Notes under the pieces: generated by a model
Database searches by the model: none
Told to the model about the DNA's origin: nothing
Seen by the model: the letters and a program-made list of their open reading frames with translations, nothing else
Assembly (NCBI GenBank): GCA_003693705.1
Contig: RBZT01000312.1
Coordinates: forward strand, 124,827 to 188,826
Origin: Polymyxa betae
Lineage: Eukaryota; Endomyxa; Phytomyxea; Plasmodiophorida; Plasmodiophoridae
Reading direction: 5' to 3'
Length of the DNA: 64,000 bases
Program-made: the position numbers and the translations under genes
Part shown: one piece after another, positions 20,933 through 34,300 of the stretch
Position numbering within the stretch: position 1 is the first letter of the stretch
How the letters are laid out: each line of letters opens with the position of its first letter

Positions 20933-22583
20933 ATGGAGAAATCGAAGACGATTCCTTGCCTTCCTGGCTATGCCTGCAATGTCCAAATTCGTCACGATTT
21001 CCGAAAGCGACAACATTTTGACAATAAGCGCATAATCGAAGCGGTGCCATTTGCTGCTATAGATTTCAATCAGCCCTCTGAGCCCTTTCGACAAGCGCAG
21101 CTCCAAAGCACAGAAAATGCTGACAAGTTTGTTCCTAAATGGATGAAGAACATGAAATTAGTCGCCAGGTTTTTCATGTACGAGGTGGATAAAAGGTTCT
21201 CAAGAAAATTTGTCTTGTATTTCTATCTGGAAGACGATTCAATCTCTATTGGAGAGATGCCCGATTACAGCCGCCTATCAAGTGGACCTCCTCCTCATCA
21301 AGGTGAGATCACCATCTGTTCTCAGAATCCCAATTGAACGTCACCTCAGCTCTCTTTCTAAGAAGGCATCGAGTTGCCAATCCTGATGTTGGCAGGGAGT
21401 ATATCCTCACTGATTTTTCCATTGGGAAGATCGTTGAGATATATGGAAGAACTTTCCATATTTACAGCTGTGATCAACACACAAGGGATTGGTTTGTCGA
21501 AAACTATGGAATCGAATTGCCTGCAAGCGAGCCTGAGCCTGAAAATAACCTGTTTCCAGTTAGTCACCCAGAGCCTTTGATTCCGAGAGATCAACGGCTC
21601 TTCAATCCCGCCAATGCTGGACATCCAACAGGTTAAACTTACTCCTTCATTGTTTTGGGAAACTGGCACTGATTAACAAGCAGTCGAACAACTGAACGCA
21701 TCACGAAAATTTCTGCAAGACGATGGCGTCGTTCTGCGATTCTGGGTGCGTGTCAGCCCATCGGATCAGTCTTTAATTTGGGACGAACAAGACGGTCGTG
21801 TGAAAGCGATCATGATGAAATCCGAAGACCCGATCTACGTTATGAGGCACTTTGTAGTAGATGAGACAACCGAGCTAGTTCTGGATAAGACGTATCGGCA
21901 AAATGGTCGAGGATATCCCACGACCTTGATCAGAAGGTGTGTTTGGCCATTGGTAAGGATGATAAGCGATCACTTCGATTCGACTTCTGACTTTTCGAAG
22001 GAGCTTGATGGACTTTCCATTTCAAATATTGGAGTGTCCAATTCAAAGAACATAACATTGGACGATTTGCAACTTGGCAAGATTATAACTGCATTTGGAC
22101 GCAGAATCTTGCTTATGAGAGCTGACACTTTTACCAGCACAAAACTACGTTTACAGCATCCCGTGGAAGAAATAATCGAAGGGTATGTAGCTCCAAAGAG
22201 AACGATCGTTGAGAAACCGCAAAGTATGTAGTTCAATGGCTGAAAGAGGATCGACTTATGGACTAACGATTGATATAGAGAAGCTAACCGATAATCCAGC
22301 AGCCATTCTTCGAGCATTAGCAATTATTCAAACACAAGGCAAATTGGATCACGATAGGAGATTTGTCATAGAATATTATACAGGTGATGAATCGGTCGCC
22401 GTCTTTGAGCAAAGCTCAAGACACTCGAGAAAATTCCTGGAAAGAACATCGAAGTATAAAGGCGATGAGTTCCGTGTCGAAGATCTTCAAGCAGACCGTA
22501 TTTGCACGATTAACAAATTTCAATTCGTGATCATCGAAACCGATGACAGTACCAAGAGATGGCTGCAAAAGCTATCCGTTTAG
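20933..22583 (+). CDS. EFHC1/2-like DM10-domain flagellar protein without EF-hands
   Basis: EFHC1/EFHC2/Rib72 proteins are microtubule inner proteins of axonemal doublets. Removing introns 21303-21349, 21632-21683 and 22224-22278 gives 498 residues with three DM10 domains. The first has VARFFMYEVDKRF..FVLYFYLEDDSISIGEM and FSIGKIVEIYGRTFHIYSCD then QHTRDWF. The second has VLRFWVRVSPSD and LQLGKIITAFGRRILLMRAD. The third has RRFVIEYYTGDESVAVFEQS and KFQFVIIETDDSTKRWLQ. The N-terminal IPCLPGY resembles the LPFLPG motif of EFHC1. The protein stops right after DM10 number 3, so the C-terminal EF-hands of EFHC1 are absent. The start is the first ATG (20933) in the exon frame, 151 bp after the DnaJ stop. 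Confidence 0.85.
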
Positions 22584-22782
22584 CTCTGCAACCATAAGCG
22601 ATACTTATAAATTCTATTGTATATGCTACATTCCAGTTGAATTCGTCTCAAAACGACTCATCTTGGTTCCAGGATAGAAGAATCCAATATACTACAGGAA
22701 TTACACAAGCTTCTGCTAATCGGAATCCATACCATCTATTCGAATGATAACCTGACATAGTACAAAGCCTAAGAAATCAATG

Positions 22783-23901
22783 TTAACGGCTTGGCATTAG
22801 AAGCGTGAAAATAACCAACAAATTCGTGCCAAGTAGCACAAGACATGCTTTGATAAACGGCTCGATCTCCAGCAAGTATTCAGAGCTCTCAGAATCAGAT
22901 AACGAACTCTCGCTATCTAGGAATACAACAATCGCCACAAGAATGGCGACGAATCCAACCAGGACCGAAAGAAATGGTCTCCAGTCAAGGACTCCATTTC
23001 CAAACAGCATCGACGTCAAAGCACTGCAACGACGTTACAACGATGACCAGGAATTTAGCAGCATCCTCGTACCTAAAATTCAGAGCGACGACACTTTCGG
23101 AAGCCCATGCAGAATACGTGGCTAGAACAGATCCGACAACGCCATCAACGATGGAACCGCGCTCATCAATTATCTTTTCAAAATTAGCATGCAGAACACT
23201 TCAGAGTAATCAGCTTACAGAGATCATTGTAATGATAGGGATATTAATCAAAGCGATATAATACACCAATCCTTGTGAGAGCGGTGGAAACCCAGACCAG
23301 AGTAATGACATCCAAAACCAAGCACAGAATGAATAAGCAGCAGCAGCTATGCCAAGAATGGAATATTTCGCCCAATTAGATTCTTCAGATATCTCGTACG
23401 CCCAAACTACGACAACGTTCAACGCCCATCCAGATTCATTTCAACGCAGGTAACGATGTCAAATTACCGAAGATGAATGAATTTACCCGATTGGTTTATT
23501 TTCGCTGAGAGCTGCAAACTTAAATACATAATCGCAATGGCTTCGAAGATGCAAAATAGAAACGCCGAATTCTGTACCAGAATGCGATACATCTCGATAA
23601 CGGCTGGGATACGTTCAAGCCCAATATAGAGAAGCGGTGCGACGCCTACAAACAACACGCGATATATAAAGAAACTCCCAGCAGAAAAACGTTGAAAGCA
23701 TGCTGGTATCTGATCTTTAATTTGAGCATATAAAAATAATTAAGAGCGGGAATTCACCTGTACGAAATAATAAATGAACGCAGCGAAGCTGGCCTGCATC
23801 AAGCGCTTCTCAGCGCCAAGCATGGTGAATGCAGCAGCTGTAGCGCCGCCAAGAGCTGAAGACAGCAACGGCGACGTGGCCAATCTCAGTTTAGAAAACA
23901 T
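22783..23901 (-). CDS. polytopic membrane protein, possibly ICE2-like
   Basis: At least four exons read MFSKLRLATSPLLSSALGGA (ATG 23899-23901), IYRVLFVGVAPLLYIGLERI, AFLFCIFEAIAIMYLSLQLS with AKINQ, then VWAYEISEESNWAKYSILGI, LVYYIALINIPIITMISV, GVVGSVLATYSAWASESVVA, WRPFLSVLVGFVAILVAIVV, an acidic loop (LDSESSLSDSESSEYLLEIE) and FIKACLVLLGTNLLVIFTLL. Eight or more transmembrane segments are likely. The motif order (a long helix ending ..QLSAKINQ, then an internal TYSAW helix) recalls fungal ICE2, an ER membrane protein of lipid metabolism and cortical ER. The match is weak and other multi-pass families remain possible. Confidence 0.45.
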
Positions 23902-24114
23902 CCAGCCAATACAAAGAATAAAATTTCATAAAGAGCCCGCAATTTTATTGAACCTTTTTGAATCAAGAGCGTCCGACGCGGGTCTATTGCGCGGTCTATT
24001 CCATTGTTTGAGTGTCCCAACGCTATCTTTGTTTACAAGCAATTTATCGGAGAACAGCTGGCAAGATGGGATATGATTCAAAAAGATATAGCTGCGTTGT
24101 ATTGATTTTCAAGT

Positions 24115-24804
24115 TTATTCCAGGTTATAGGCTGCAGCTATTACCAGCATTGATAGAATCACCATTACAAAAGTGTTCGGAGCTGGAGAAGCCGTATTGG
24201 TAGCAGATTTCGACGTTGGATTAGGTGCAGGTGCTGTGGCGGCGGTCACTGATACGACAGCGGTGGTGGTCGAATCAGTGGTGATGGTCGGAGTGTTGCC
24301 GGTTCTTGGCTTATCGTTGAAGTTAGTGAAGTATGTGCATGGGTCCTGGCCACCTTTGAAAGCACAGTAATGTCCATGGAAGTGCGACTCATCACAGCAA
24401 AGACTTCCAGCTGTGAGACCGGCCAGAGCTCCATCACATTGTCCATTATTCGTCATGCACGTACCTTGAGGTCCCTCCGCCCTGTGACATTACACCTGAA
24501 TAACGACAAGATTTTTTCATAACATTGACAATACCAGTGGAATGGCCCTGTCCAATTCGAAAATGCTGGGTCTGATACTGGTCCACACGTACCGAAATCT
24601 GAACACCAATATCCGTCTTGGCAGCCTGAACAGTGTGAGAGATTTGTCTAGCGGGAGTATAGATGGAAGCAGACCTGTATTCTCGAAGAATGGACCGCAT
24701 CGCCCGTCCAGTCTTGGCGTGTTCGAAGTGAATTCATCATAAAGAAAGGCAGCATGTGAAAATGCTGCCAACCAGACAATCGTAGCTGCCACCAAGCGAC
24801 ACAT
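24115..24804 (-). CDS. secreted hevein-like cysteine-rich protein with Ser/Thr stalk and GPI-type tail
   Basis: After removal of introns 24626-24674 and 24482-24534 the product is 195 residues. It has a signal peptide (MCRLVAATIVWLAAFSHA) and a module RLDGRCGPFFENTGCQDGYW followed by CSDFGTCG, whose cysteine spacing recalls chitin-binding type 1 (hevein/CBM18) domains. A second cysteine-rich part is GTCMTNNGQCDGA, SLCCDE and HYCAFKGGQDPC. A Thr/Ala/Pro stalk (about residues 130-172) and a C-terminal hydrophobic segment (VMVILSMLVIAAAYNLE) suit a GPI anchor. It probably sits at the cell surface and may bind chitin. It is divergent from the giant surface gene, 499 bp away. Confidence 0.65.
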
Positions 24805-25303
24805 TAGCAAATTCTGACGTTTGAATGATTGCTGAGCTATGGCAGAGGGCACCGAGCTATTTATTTTGGACCGGGTGGCACGAGCCAGCTGAAGGCCCCT
24901 CTATCAGGGAAGGGCTTCGTAATTGGGAGTGAGCCTGCCTGTCGGCCCTCATCTCAGAATTTAGACATTAGGCGTCAAGCATCGGTAGTAAATGTTTCGC
25001 CACTGCAATAATGGACATTTGGACAGCGGTGCCAATTCAGCTAGATATATCTGCTATTCAACACAGGAATGTTTTATTATTTTGACTGTTTAGAAGCTCT
25101 TATACCCAACATGATCGGTATAAGAGAACGAAGTATGCTAGCGCTCGAATGCGGTATTAGAATTTCGACATTCACGATAAGAAATCAGGGCGCCCGCGAC
25201 CAGTGGTACCGTTGAACGAGAGATATTTTCGAGGTAAATCAAGCTGCCTTGCGCATGGATCCAGTTATCTAAACGGTCCCTATCGGTGTTGAACTGCAGC
25301 GCG
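24805..25303. promoter_or_regulatory. divergent promoter region of two surface-protein genes
   Basis: This 499-bp gap lies between the start codons of the hevein-like gene (-) and the giant glycoprotein gene (+), so both are presumably driven from here. No named motif is evident. The sequence CGGTATAAGAGAACG near 25118 is a possible TATA-like element for the rightward gene. Confidence 0.4.
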
Positions 25304-28300
25304 ATGGCTTCTGTGCAAACCTATTGCATCTGGTTGCTATCAACGCTCGTATGGACATTGGCTTATGCAGATGATATCTGCTCAAAGAAGGAATGCGCTA
25401 TTACTGATGGCTATGGTGTTGACTATCTCAATATGAACGTAACATCATCGGGCAGTCATTTATATCGTTACCGCATTGCCTATCAGCCTGATAACAATGC
25501 TTGTCTCCATTCGTTATCGTTCATTCTGCCATTATGTATGTGCTCTGCCAGCGTCGATCTACGTGGTGGTCCGCTGAGTAATATTGCTGGCGTTTTCCAG
25601 AAGCAAGAGCTGGACGACGCCTGCCGAATTTGGTGGTCGGATCTGGACTCGGACGAGGGCATTGTTTCGTTTCAAGCTAAGGGGCAATTTGGGATGGGTG
25701 CCATATCTGTTCGAGCTGTTAGTGCTGGTACTGATTCGAAGTACGTTCCTATTTGTGGCCCAATATGTCAGAACTCAGACTGTGAGTAATTTCATGTATT
25801 TCGGTAATTGTTTGTCTGACGCAAGATAATAGGCGAAGGGTCTTCAGCACCTACAGCGATTCCTTCCGGCTCTACGAGGACGGCAACCTCTCACAAGCCG
25901 CTGTCCACAAAACAGCCTAATTTGACGTCTTCACCAAAGGTGACGAAATCGTCTCGGTCTACGGCGACGCTTACGTCTCCTGGTTCTACAAAGGCGTCCA
26001 CCATTGCACCTACTTCCGCCAAAATATCTGCTGCTAAATCACCTTCCTCGTCGAAGGCACCAACAAGACCTGGTTCATCTGTCGCAACCATCTCTCCGTC
26101 TACATCCTCGCTTATTGCTAAATCGTCCCCCTATCCTATTACATCTCCAAACTCGTTTTCACCAGGTTCCTCTAAGTTGCCGAACACTCCAACGTCCGCC
26201 AAAACTTCAATCGCCGGGTTGTCTCCGTCTTCGAATAGGCCTACAGCAACGCCTTCTCATGGCTCTACCAAAGCGCCCAGTTTTTCATCTTTATCCACCA
26301 AGGCCAATACAAATTCGCCGCCCTCTACAAAAATGCCGACTACTGCGCGTTCACATGGATCAACGAAGACGCAGACATCTCCGTCCTCATACGTCAAGGC
26401 CACTACTAACGTTAGGCCCTCTACGAAGACGGCGACTGCCAGGCCTTCACCAGGCTCTAGTAACGCAGCGATCTCCCAATCCTCGTCTAGCAAGGCTCTT
26501 CTATCCCCATCAACTGCAAAAGGGTCTTCTTCCATGACTGCAACTATCTCAAAAGCGGCTCAGTCTAGCAAGGCTCCTTTATCTCCATCAACTGCACAAG
26601 GGTCTTCTTCCACGCCAAGGCCTACTATCTCTGCTTCTTCCACAAGCACACCTTCTTCGATACTTTCTGGCTCTACAAATGCGCCTATCTCTCAGTCGTC
26701 ATTCACAAAAGCCTCTTCTGCCCAACCATCTTCAAGGACGCAGACAACAAACGCATTTCCATCCACCAAGGCTTCTTCAAAGCCTTCTGATACAACGACG
26801 CCGTCTATCACTCCGTCCACATCGATCAAGTTATCTTCTGCATCCCCGGTCTCACCTTCAACTTGGGTTGCTACTTATTCATCTCAACCCACACATCCAC
26901 CGTCGCTATCAATGCCATCCACTTCTGAGGTGCCCTGCAATGAATCAGTTCCTTCTACCACTGCTGTGACTCCTTCGACATCAGTAATGGCGTCACCGCA
27001 AATATCATCAGCACCTCGCTCGACTTCTTCTACTACGCCCACAACTGCTCCATTTTCCTCGGCAGGACCAGCGTCTCCCTCAAAGTCAACGACTCTCAAA
27101 ACTGTTTCAAGCACGTCTATTCAGAGCACTGCACCATTCAGTTCGGCTCCGACATCTCATCCCACAACACCTCCCGTGTTCACACCGACAACTTCATCTC
27201 AAGGACCTACTACTAAACCGGTCAGTCCGAGTACGTCCACGACGGGATCTACAACTGCGCCTTTACATGGCTCCACATCGGTACCCACGACCAAATTGTC
27301 GGCTTCCACAAGAGCGCCTACAACGGCTTCTTCAACAAAAGCTGCTACGTCAAATCCGTCGTCCATGAAGCCCTCATCAAAAACACCTTCAGCTTCAGTG
27401 AAGACGTCTACTGCCGGTCCTTCATCTTCGTCGACTTCAATTAAAGTTTCTTCTGCACAAACGAAATCTTCAGTGCAGGCACCAATGTCGTCGCAAACTA
27501 AAGCACCGTCGTCTGTACCATTTACTCCTGTCGGACCCCCGTCGCCAACTCCTCAGTCAACATCGTCGCCACAATCTCATACCCCATCATCTAGCTCAGC
27601 AACTTCGTCCGCTCCTAGGTCGCCGTCGACTATGATGACAGTTTCATCTTTACAGACGCCACCGCCGTCATCTTCCAATGCTCATAGTACTGGAACATTT
27701 AGTTCCGCTGGACCAACATTGATGTCAACTTCGGTGGCGGTATCTTCATCGAAATCTCCGTCCTCACAGCAAACATCTTCGCCACCTTCATCCAGTGCGC
27801 GCTCGAGCGCGCCATTTACTTCTGCTGGGCCTGCATCGCCGTCCATCTCAGTGATTTCCTCATCCTCGCAGACTCCACAGAGAACGCTGCCGCCATCTTC
27901 GTCAAGAGCAGCCTCAAGTACGCCATTTACTTCTGCTGGACCATCATCACCTTCCACCTCAAAGGGTGCCTCCTCATCTGCAAAGCCAACGCTGTCATCC
28001 CGTTCATACAACGAGCGCTCGAGTGCGCCATTTACTTCTGCTGGACCAGCATCACCTTCAACCATAAAGGGTGCGTCTTCATCTGCAAAGCCAACGTCGT
28101 CGCCACCTTCATCCAACGAGCACTCGAGTGCGCCATTTACGTCTGCTGGATCAGCATCGCCTTCAATCTCAAAGGGTGCGTCTTCATCCGCCAAGCCGAC
28201 GTCGTCGCCACCTTCATCCAACGTACTCTCGAGTGCGCCATTTACTTCTGCTGGACCGGCATCACCTTCAACTATAAAGGTTGCGTCTTCATCTGCAAAG

Positions 28301-31300
28301 CCAACGTCGTCACCATTTTCATCCAGCGAGCACTCGAGTGCGCCATTTACGTCTGCTGGACCAGCATCGCCTTCTACGTCACAGGGTGCGTCTTCATCCG
28401 CAAAGCCATCGCTGTCGCCACCTTCATCCAACGTGCTCTCGAGTGCGCCATTTACTTCTGCTGGACCGGCCTCGCCGTCCACCTCAGTGGTTGTATCTTC
28501 ACTGCAGACTTCGTCCTCGCAACCAACGCTGTCGCCATCTTCATCGAGGGCGCGCTCAAGTATTCCCTCTACTTCTGCTGGACCAGCATCGCCTTCTACG
28601 TCGCAGGGTGCGTCTTCATCTGCAAAGCCAACCGCGTCTCCACCTTCATCCAACGTGCTCTCGAGTGCGCCGTTTACTTCTGCTGGACCGGCCTCGCCGT
28701 CCACCTCAGTGGTTGCATCTTCACTGCAGACTTCGTCCTCGCAACCAACGCTGTCGCCATCTTCATCGAGCGCGCGCTCAAGTATTCCCTCTACTTCTGC
28801 TGGACCAGGATCGCCTTCTACGTCGCAAGGTGCGTCTTCATCCGCAAAGCCAACCGCGTCTCCACCTTCATCCAACGTGCTCTCGAGTGCGCCGTTTACT
28901 TCTGCTGGACCGGCCTCGCCGTCCACCTCAGAAGTTGCATCTTCCTCACACACTTCGTCCCCACATTCAACTTCTTTGTTATCATCATCCAGCGCACCCA
29001 CACATGCGCCGGTTACTTCGATTGCGCCAATATCGCCGTCAACTTCCTTCAACACCCTTACAACAGCTCCGTTCACTTCCGCTGGGCCAGCGTCCCCTTC
29101 AACCTCATCACAAAGCCCGCCTTCCACTGCTAATCCGACCTCGATTCTTGTTACTTCCTCTGCCATTACTACTCTTAAAGCTACAACGTCAGGCCAAATC
29201 GTAAAGGATAAAACTAGAAAGCCGACAACGAAAGCAGTATGCAGTCTACAGATGGAATGTTTGCCGGGTCTCCAAACGACGGTTTCTAATGGCTATAACA
29301 TCACGGTTGCTTCGTTCCAGTATAATGCAGAAAGAGACCTGACAACGTATACTTATCATGTGAAGTTTCTTCCTGATAATTTAAATAGCCTCAATGGAGT
29401 CACATTCTTATTTTCTTCCTGCATGTGTGCAAATGATATGCAAGCAACTGCATTTCCTCCAAACGAGCCCGTGGACATTGGAGGAAAATTCACATCCGAA
29501 TCTGGACAGTCATGCTCAGCCATTTGGTCGAGTTTGAATGCCGATGAAGGAATGGTTTCGTACCAGTTTCCGGGACTTCACAATGTCGGTCCGGTTGCGG
29601 TCGCTATTGACGATGGAGCTCCTCCTGATGGTTCTGAGGCAGTGATTTGCGGCCCAACGTGTGGATCGCCTTCATGTCAAACGCCTTCAGCCTCGATGTC
29701 TTCTTCAGCGAAAAGGTCAACTTCAAAACTTACATCTGGACCTTCGACATCGCTTTCCAGCTCTACTTTGCAGAGGCAAACCTCACAACGACCAACCTCG
29801 CCCTCTTCGACTACTTCCACTACCTCATCAGCGGCTGTATCTTCTATCCCGAAGTCTTCGTGCAGCTCAAACCAGATGAAATGCGATCCGTCGCTACTGT
29901 CCAACATATCAAACGGATATGATTTGTCTTTGCTCGATGTGGCTTACAACTCAACCGCTGATACCACAGTTGTTACTTACTCAGTCACACCTGTCTCGGA
30001 TTCTCCAGCGCCTTTTAATACTGTGTTTTTGATGTTGCCGCAATGCCTTTGTTCTGACGTGAACCAAGTCATGGTGCAACGAATTAGAGAGGACGATTTA
30101 GGAGGGCGGTTTGACTTCGACAACGAGGCATGTTCTTTGATCTGGACTGGTTTAGAGGACAATCAAGGGTCGATTTCTTTTTCATTGCTTGAAGAACATA
30201 ACGTTGGTCCTATTGGATTTGTAATCGGAATGGATGACTCTCCAATTGTCCCATCCCAAATTTGTGGTCCAACCTGTGGGCCTGTCGTATGCTCGAGAAC
30301 TTCTCCTCCTCCTTCGGTGGCACTCTCGATGTCTTCTAAAGCATCCACTAATATGCCTTTCACCTCGATTGGACCCTTGTCTCCATCGACTTCATTTGCA
30401 AAATCTCAATCTCAGACAACGTCTCCGCAATCGAAGAAGTCATTGTCTTCCACTCAGAGGTCCACCACTGTACCATTTATTTCTGTTGGACCAGCATCGC
30501 CCTCCACAACAGTAACGCCGTCTACAGCGTTAACTACATCTCAACCGCCAAAGCCATCGATGACATCATCATCTAAGACATCTTCTACCGGCCCAGTTAC
30601 GTCTGCGGGGTCAGCGTCGTCTTTGCCTTCATCATCTGCGCCGGCTGTGGCTGGTTCATCTTCATCAACACCATCAGCTACGCCTAGGATAACGTCATCG
30701 TCCCGTCCTGCTTCAATGGCAAGTACAACTGGCCGAGAGGTAATCGATAAGTCAAGAAAACCGACCACCAAAGCGCAGTGTGGTTTGCAGCAGGAGATGG
30801 CATGCTCATCAGGGCTCCTGTCAACTATTTCTAATGGTTACAATATCTCTATTGCTTCAATCCAATATAGCCCTGAATCGAATCTGACAAAGTATACATA
30901 CCATGTGAAATTCCTACCTGATAATCCGAATCATCTCCTTGGAGTGTCATTCTTATTTTCTTCCTGCATGTGTGAAAATAATATGCAAGCAATTGTATTT
31001 CCTCCAAATGAACCCATTGATATAGGAGGTGAATTTACTGCCGAATCTGGACAGTCATGCTCTGCAAATTGGTCAGATCTGAATGCTGATGAAGGATTGG
31101 TTTCGTATCAGTTTCCCTCACAACACAATGTTGGTCCTATCGTCGTCTCTGTGGACGATGGGGCTCAGCCTGAAGGCGTACGAGCAATGATTTGTGGACC
31201 TGCCTGTGGATCATTTTCGTGTCAAACCCCTTCAACCTTTACACATTCTTCTTCAGCTGCTACTAGCTCAGCGATGAAACCTTCTTCTAGTCATTCGTTG

Positions 31301-34300
31301 CCGTCGACTCTTTCCACTTCTATACAGCCGAAATTCACTTCTTCACATTCAATATCTGCAACACCGACACCATCGATCCTCTCCTCTATTCCACGGTCAT
31401 CTTGTAACTCGAACCAGAAGAAATGTGATTCCTTCTTGATTTCCAACACCTCAAATGGCTATGCACTGTTTGTGGCACAAATGACTTATAATGCTACAAT
31501 CGACGCGACAATTGCAATTTATCTGGTCACGCCCATTTTTGACTTATCGGTCCCCTTCAACACTGTGTTCTTCGTTTTGCCACAATGTCTTTGTGCTAGT
31601 GGCAATCAAGTCATAGCGCAGCGAGACAGAGAGGATGACCTAGGAGGACGATTTGTTTTCGACAGCAACGCCTGTTCACTGATGTGGACTGGATTAGAAA
31701 ACAATGAAGGGTCGATTTCGTTCCTCTTCTCTGGAGAACACAATGTTGGACTTGTTGGATTTATGATTGGAATGGATGACTCTCCATTTGAACCATCACA
31801 AATTTGTGGTCCGACCTGTGGCCCTGTTGTATGCTCGACAACTCCAGCTACGTCACTAACTGCAACTTCAAAAGCCGCAACCAGCCAATCGACATCATTT
31901 GCAATCTCTTCTACAATGGTAACTCTTCCGTCACCGAGGCGCACATCTCAAAGATCAACAACCGTTTCTTCTTCTGCTATCACACCTTCTGTTCGATCGT
32001 CTGTTCCCAAATCGTCTTGTGGCTCAAATCAAATGATGTGCAGCTCTTTGTTGTTGTCCAATTCTTCGAATGGATATAATCTGTCTTCTGCTAGTATCGC
32101 TTACGATGCCACGACTAATTTAACTGCTGTAACGTATTTAGTGACTCCCATTTCAGATTCGTCGACACCATTTAATACTCTATTCGTGTTGTTACCGCAT
32201 TGCCTTTGCGCTGCTGGAAGTAAAGTGGTGGAGCAGCGGAACAGCGCAGATGAGTTGGGCGGGCAGTTTATATTTGATGAAGATTCGTGTTCTTTGATGT
32301 GGATCAGCTTAGAGGATAATGAAGGTTCGGTTTCATTCATGCTGCCTGGTGAATATAATGTTGGGCCTGTTGGCATCATGGTTGGCTTCGATGACTCTCC
32401 GTTAATACCATCTCAAATATGTGGGCCGGTTTGTGGACCCGCTGTATGCTCGACGCCCTCTCGCGCTCCGTCGACGTCTACGACTGCAACTTCCCCTCAA
32501 TCGACGTTGTTGTCTTCAAAACCATCTTCTACCGTATTGTCTTCAAAGGCTGTTCCCAGCACAAACCCGCCATGTAGCGCCATGCCTCAACCACAGTGCG
32601 ACGACATCTCACGATCCTCAGTTTCTAATGGTTTCGAGCTTTCAGTTAAAAACATCAGCTTCAATTCCATCACTGGCAACACCACTTATACATATGCTGT
32701 CAGAAATCATTCTAACGCCTCTCAGCCATTCAACACTGTCTTCTTAACATTGCCGCGATGTCTTTGCTTAATGGGAATTGAAGTAATGCGTCGGCAGCTG
32801 GGACAAGATCTCGGAGGGCAATTCATCTTCGACAGTGAGTTCTGTTTAGCGTCGTGGACTGGATTAGAGATTAATGAAGGAACGATTTCTTTCATGATTT
32901 CCGGCCAGTATGACGTTGGAATTGTTGGTTTAATGGTCGGAATGGATAAGTCTGCTATAATTCCATCCAAAGTGTGTGGCCCTTCGTGTACGCCTCTTCA
33001 GTGTCTATCGACAACTTCGCCCTCTCTGTCATCAAGAACAACTGTAAGGGCTACGACTCCTCCTACCACAAAGCCTTCTACCTTCACTATTCCAAGCTCT
33101 CTGTCTAGTACTCCCTCACCATCGACAACTGCTTATATCACCACTTCACAAACTACGTTGCCACAATTATCCACTTCTAATCCTGTTACCTCCGCCGCAG
33201 TACTGTCAACATCATCTCGTTCGATGCCGCCAACCTCTGTAAAGGCTACTGCTTCATCAACGAGAACTCCCACAACTATATCGACAACACAGCCTTTCAC
33301 TTCTGCTACACCAACTTCATCGTTGCCTGCTTTTTCGTCGTCGATTACTGCCAAACGTACAACTTCATCAACATCTCAGGCAAAATTGTCAACCACCAGA
33401 TCTTTTACATCCGCTGCCCCAGCTTCGCCGACAGCATCTTCTGGACCAGTAACAACGCCAAGGAGATCCTGCGGTTCAAATATTATGCGATGCGATTCGC
33501 TCTTGTTAAGCAACATTTCCAATGGTTATGACATGTCGGTTGACACCATTTCCTATGATTCGGCTACTAACATGACATCCGTCTCTTATCATGTGAAATC
33601 GGTATCAGAGACCTCTTTACCATTCAACACGGTATCACTGAAGCTGCATCACTGCCTCTGCTCTTCTGGGGTTCGCGTGTTGGCACAGCGAAATAGAACG
33701 GATTATTTGGGAGGGCAGTTTATTTTTGACAACAATGCCTGCTCGTTGATGTGGACTGGCCTAGAAAGTAATCAAGGATCAGTATCATTTATGTTACCAG
33801 GTGAATATAACGTCGGACCTGTTGAGTTTATGATCGAAATGGACGACTCTCCAGTAAGGCCATTTACGATATGTGGTCCAGTTTGTGGACCTGTCGTATG
33901 CTCAACGACTTCACCACCTATTCGATCGACATCGAACATTTCACCCTCTAAAAGCTCGACATCATCAATAGGCTCATCTTCTGTTATACCGTCTTCATCA
34001 AACGTCCGAAGTTCAACGCCATCGTGTAGCCTTATGCCTCAGCCTCAATGCACCAATGCTTCTAGATCTACGGTTTCCAATGGCTATGGAATTTCTGTCC
34101 AGAATATCACTTTTCATGCTGCCAGCGGTAACACTACAGTTGTCTATGCCATTAGATCCATATCAAACTCTTCTGTGCCATTCAACACTGCTTTCTTAGC
34201 ATTGCCTCGGTGTTTCTGCTTAGAAGGGGTGGAAGTAATGCGACTGCAATCGAAAAACGATTTCGGTGGCCAGTTTTCTTTTGACAAAGATGTCTGTATA

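Noticed and set aside
22805-23261. Open + strand frames 22805-23125 and 22974-23261
   Set aside because: They lie opposite transmembrane exons of the polytopic membrane gene, whose splices restore a continuous hydrophobic protein on the minus strand.
27682-29166. 494-codon open frame antisense to the mucin stalk
   Set aside because: Stalk codons are almost all TCN, ACN, CCN or GCN (C in second position), so one antisense frame has codons starting with G and cannot contain stops. The Glu/Asp/Gly/Ala-rich product mirrors the repeats and has no start context.
28281-29204. 307-codon + strand frame overlapping the stalk, and protein-like readings in another frame (for example around 25950-27400)
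   Set aside because: Shifting XCN codons gives NXC codons, which can never be stops. The apparent globular look of the shifted frame follows from codon structure, not from a second protein.
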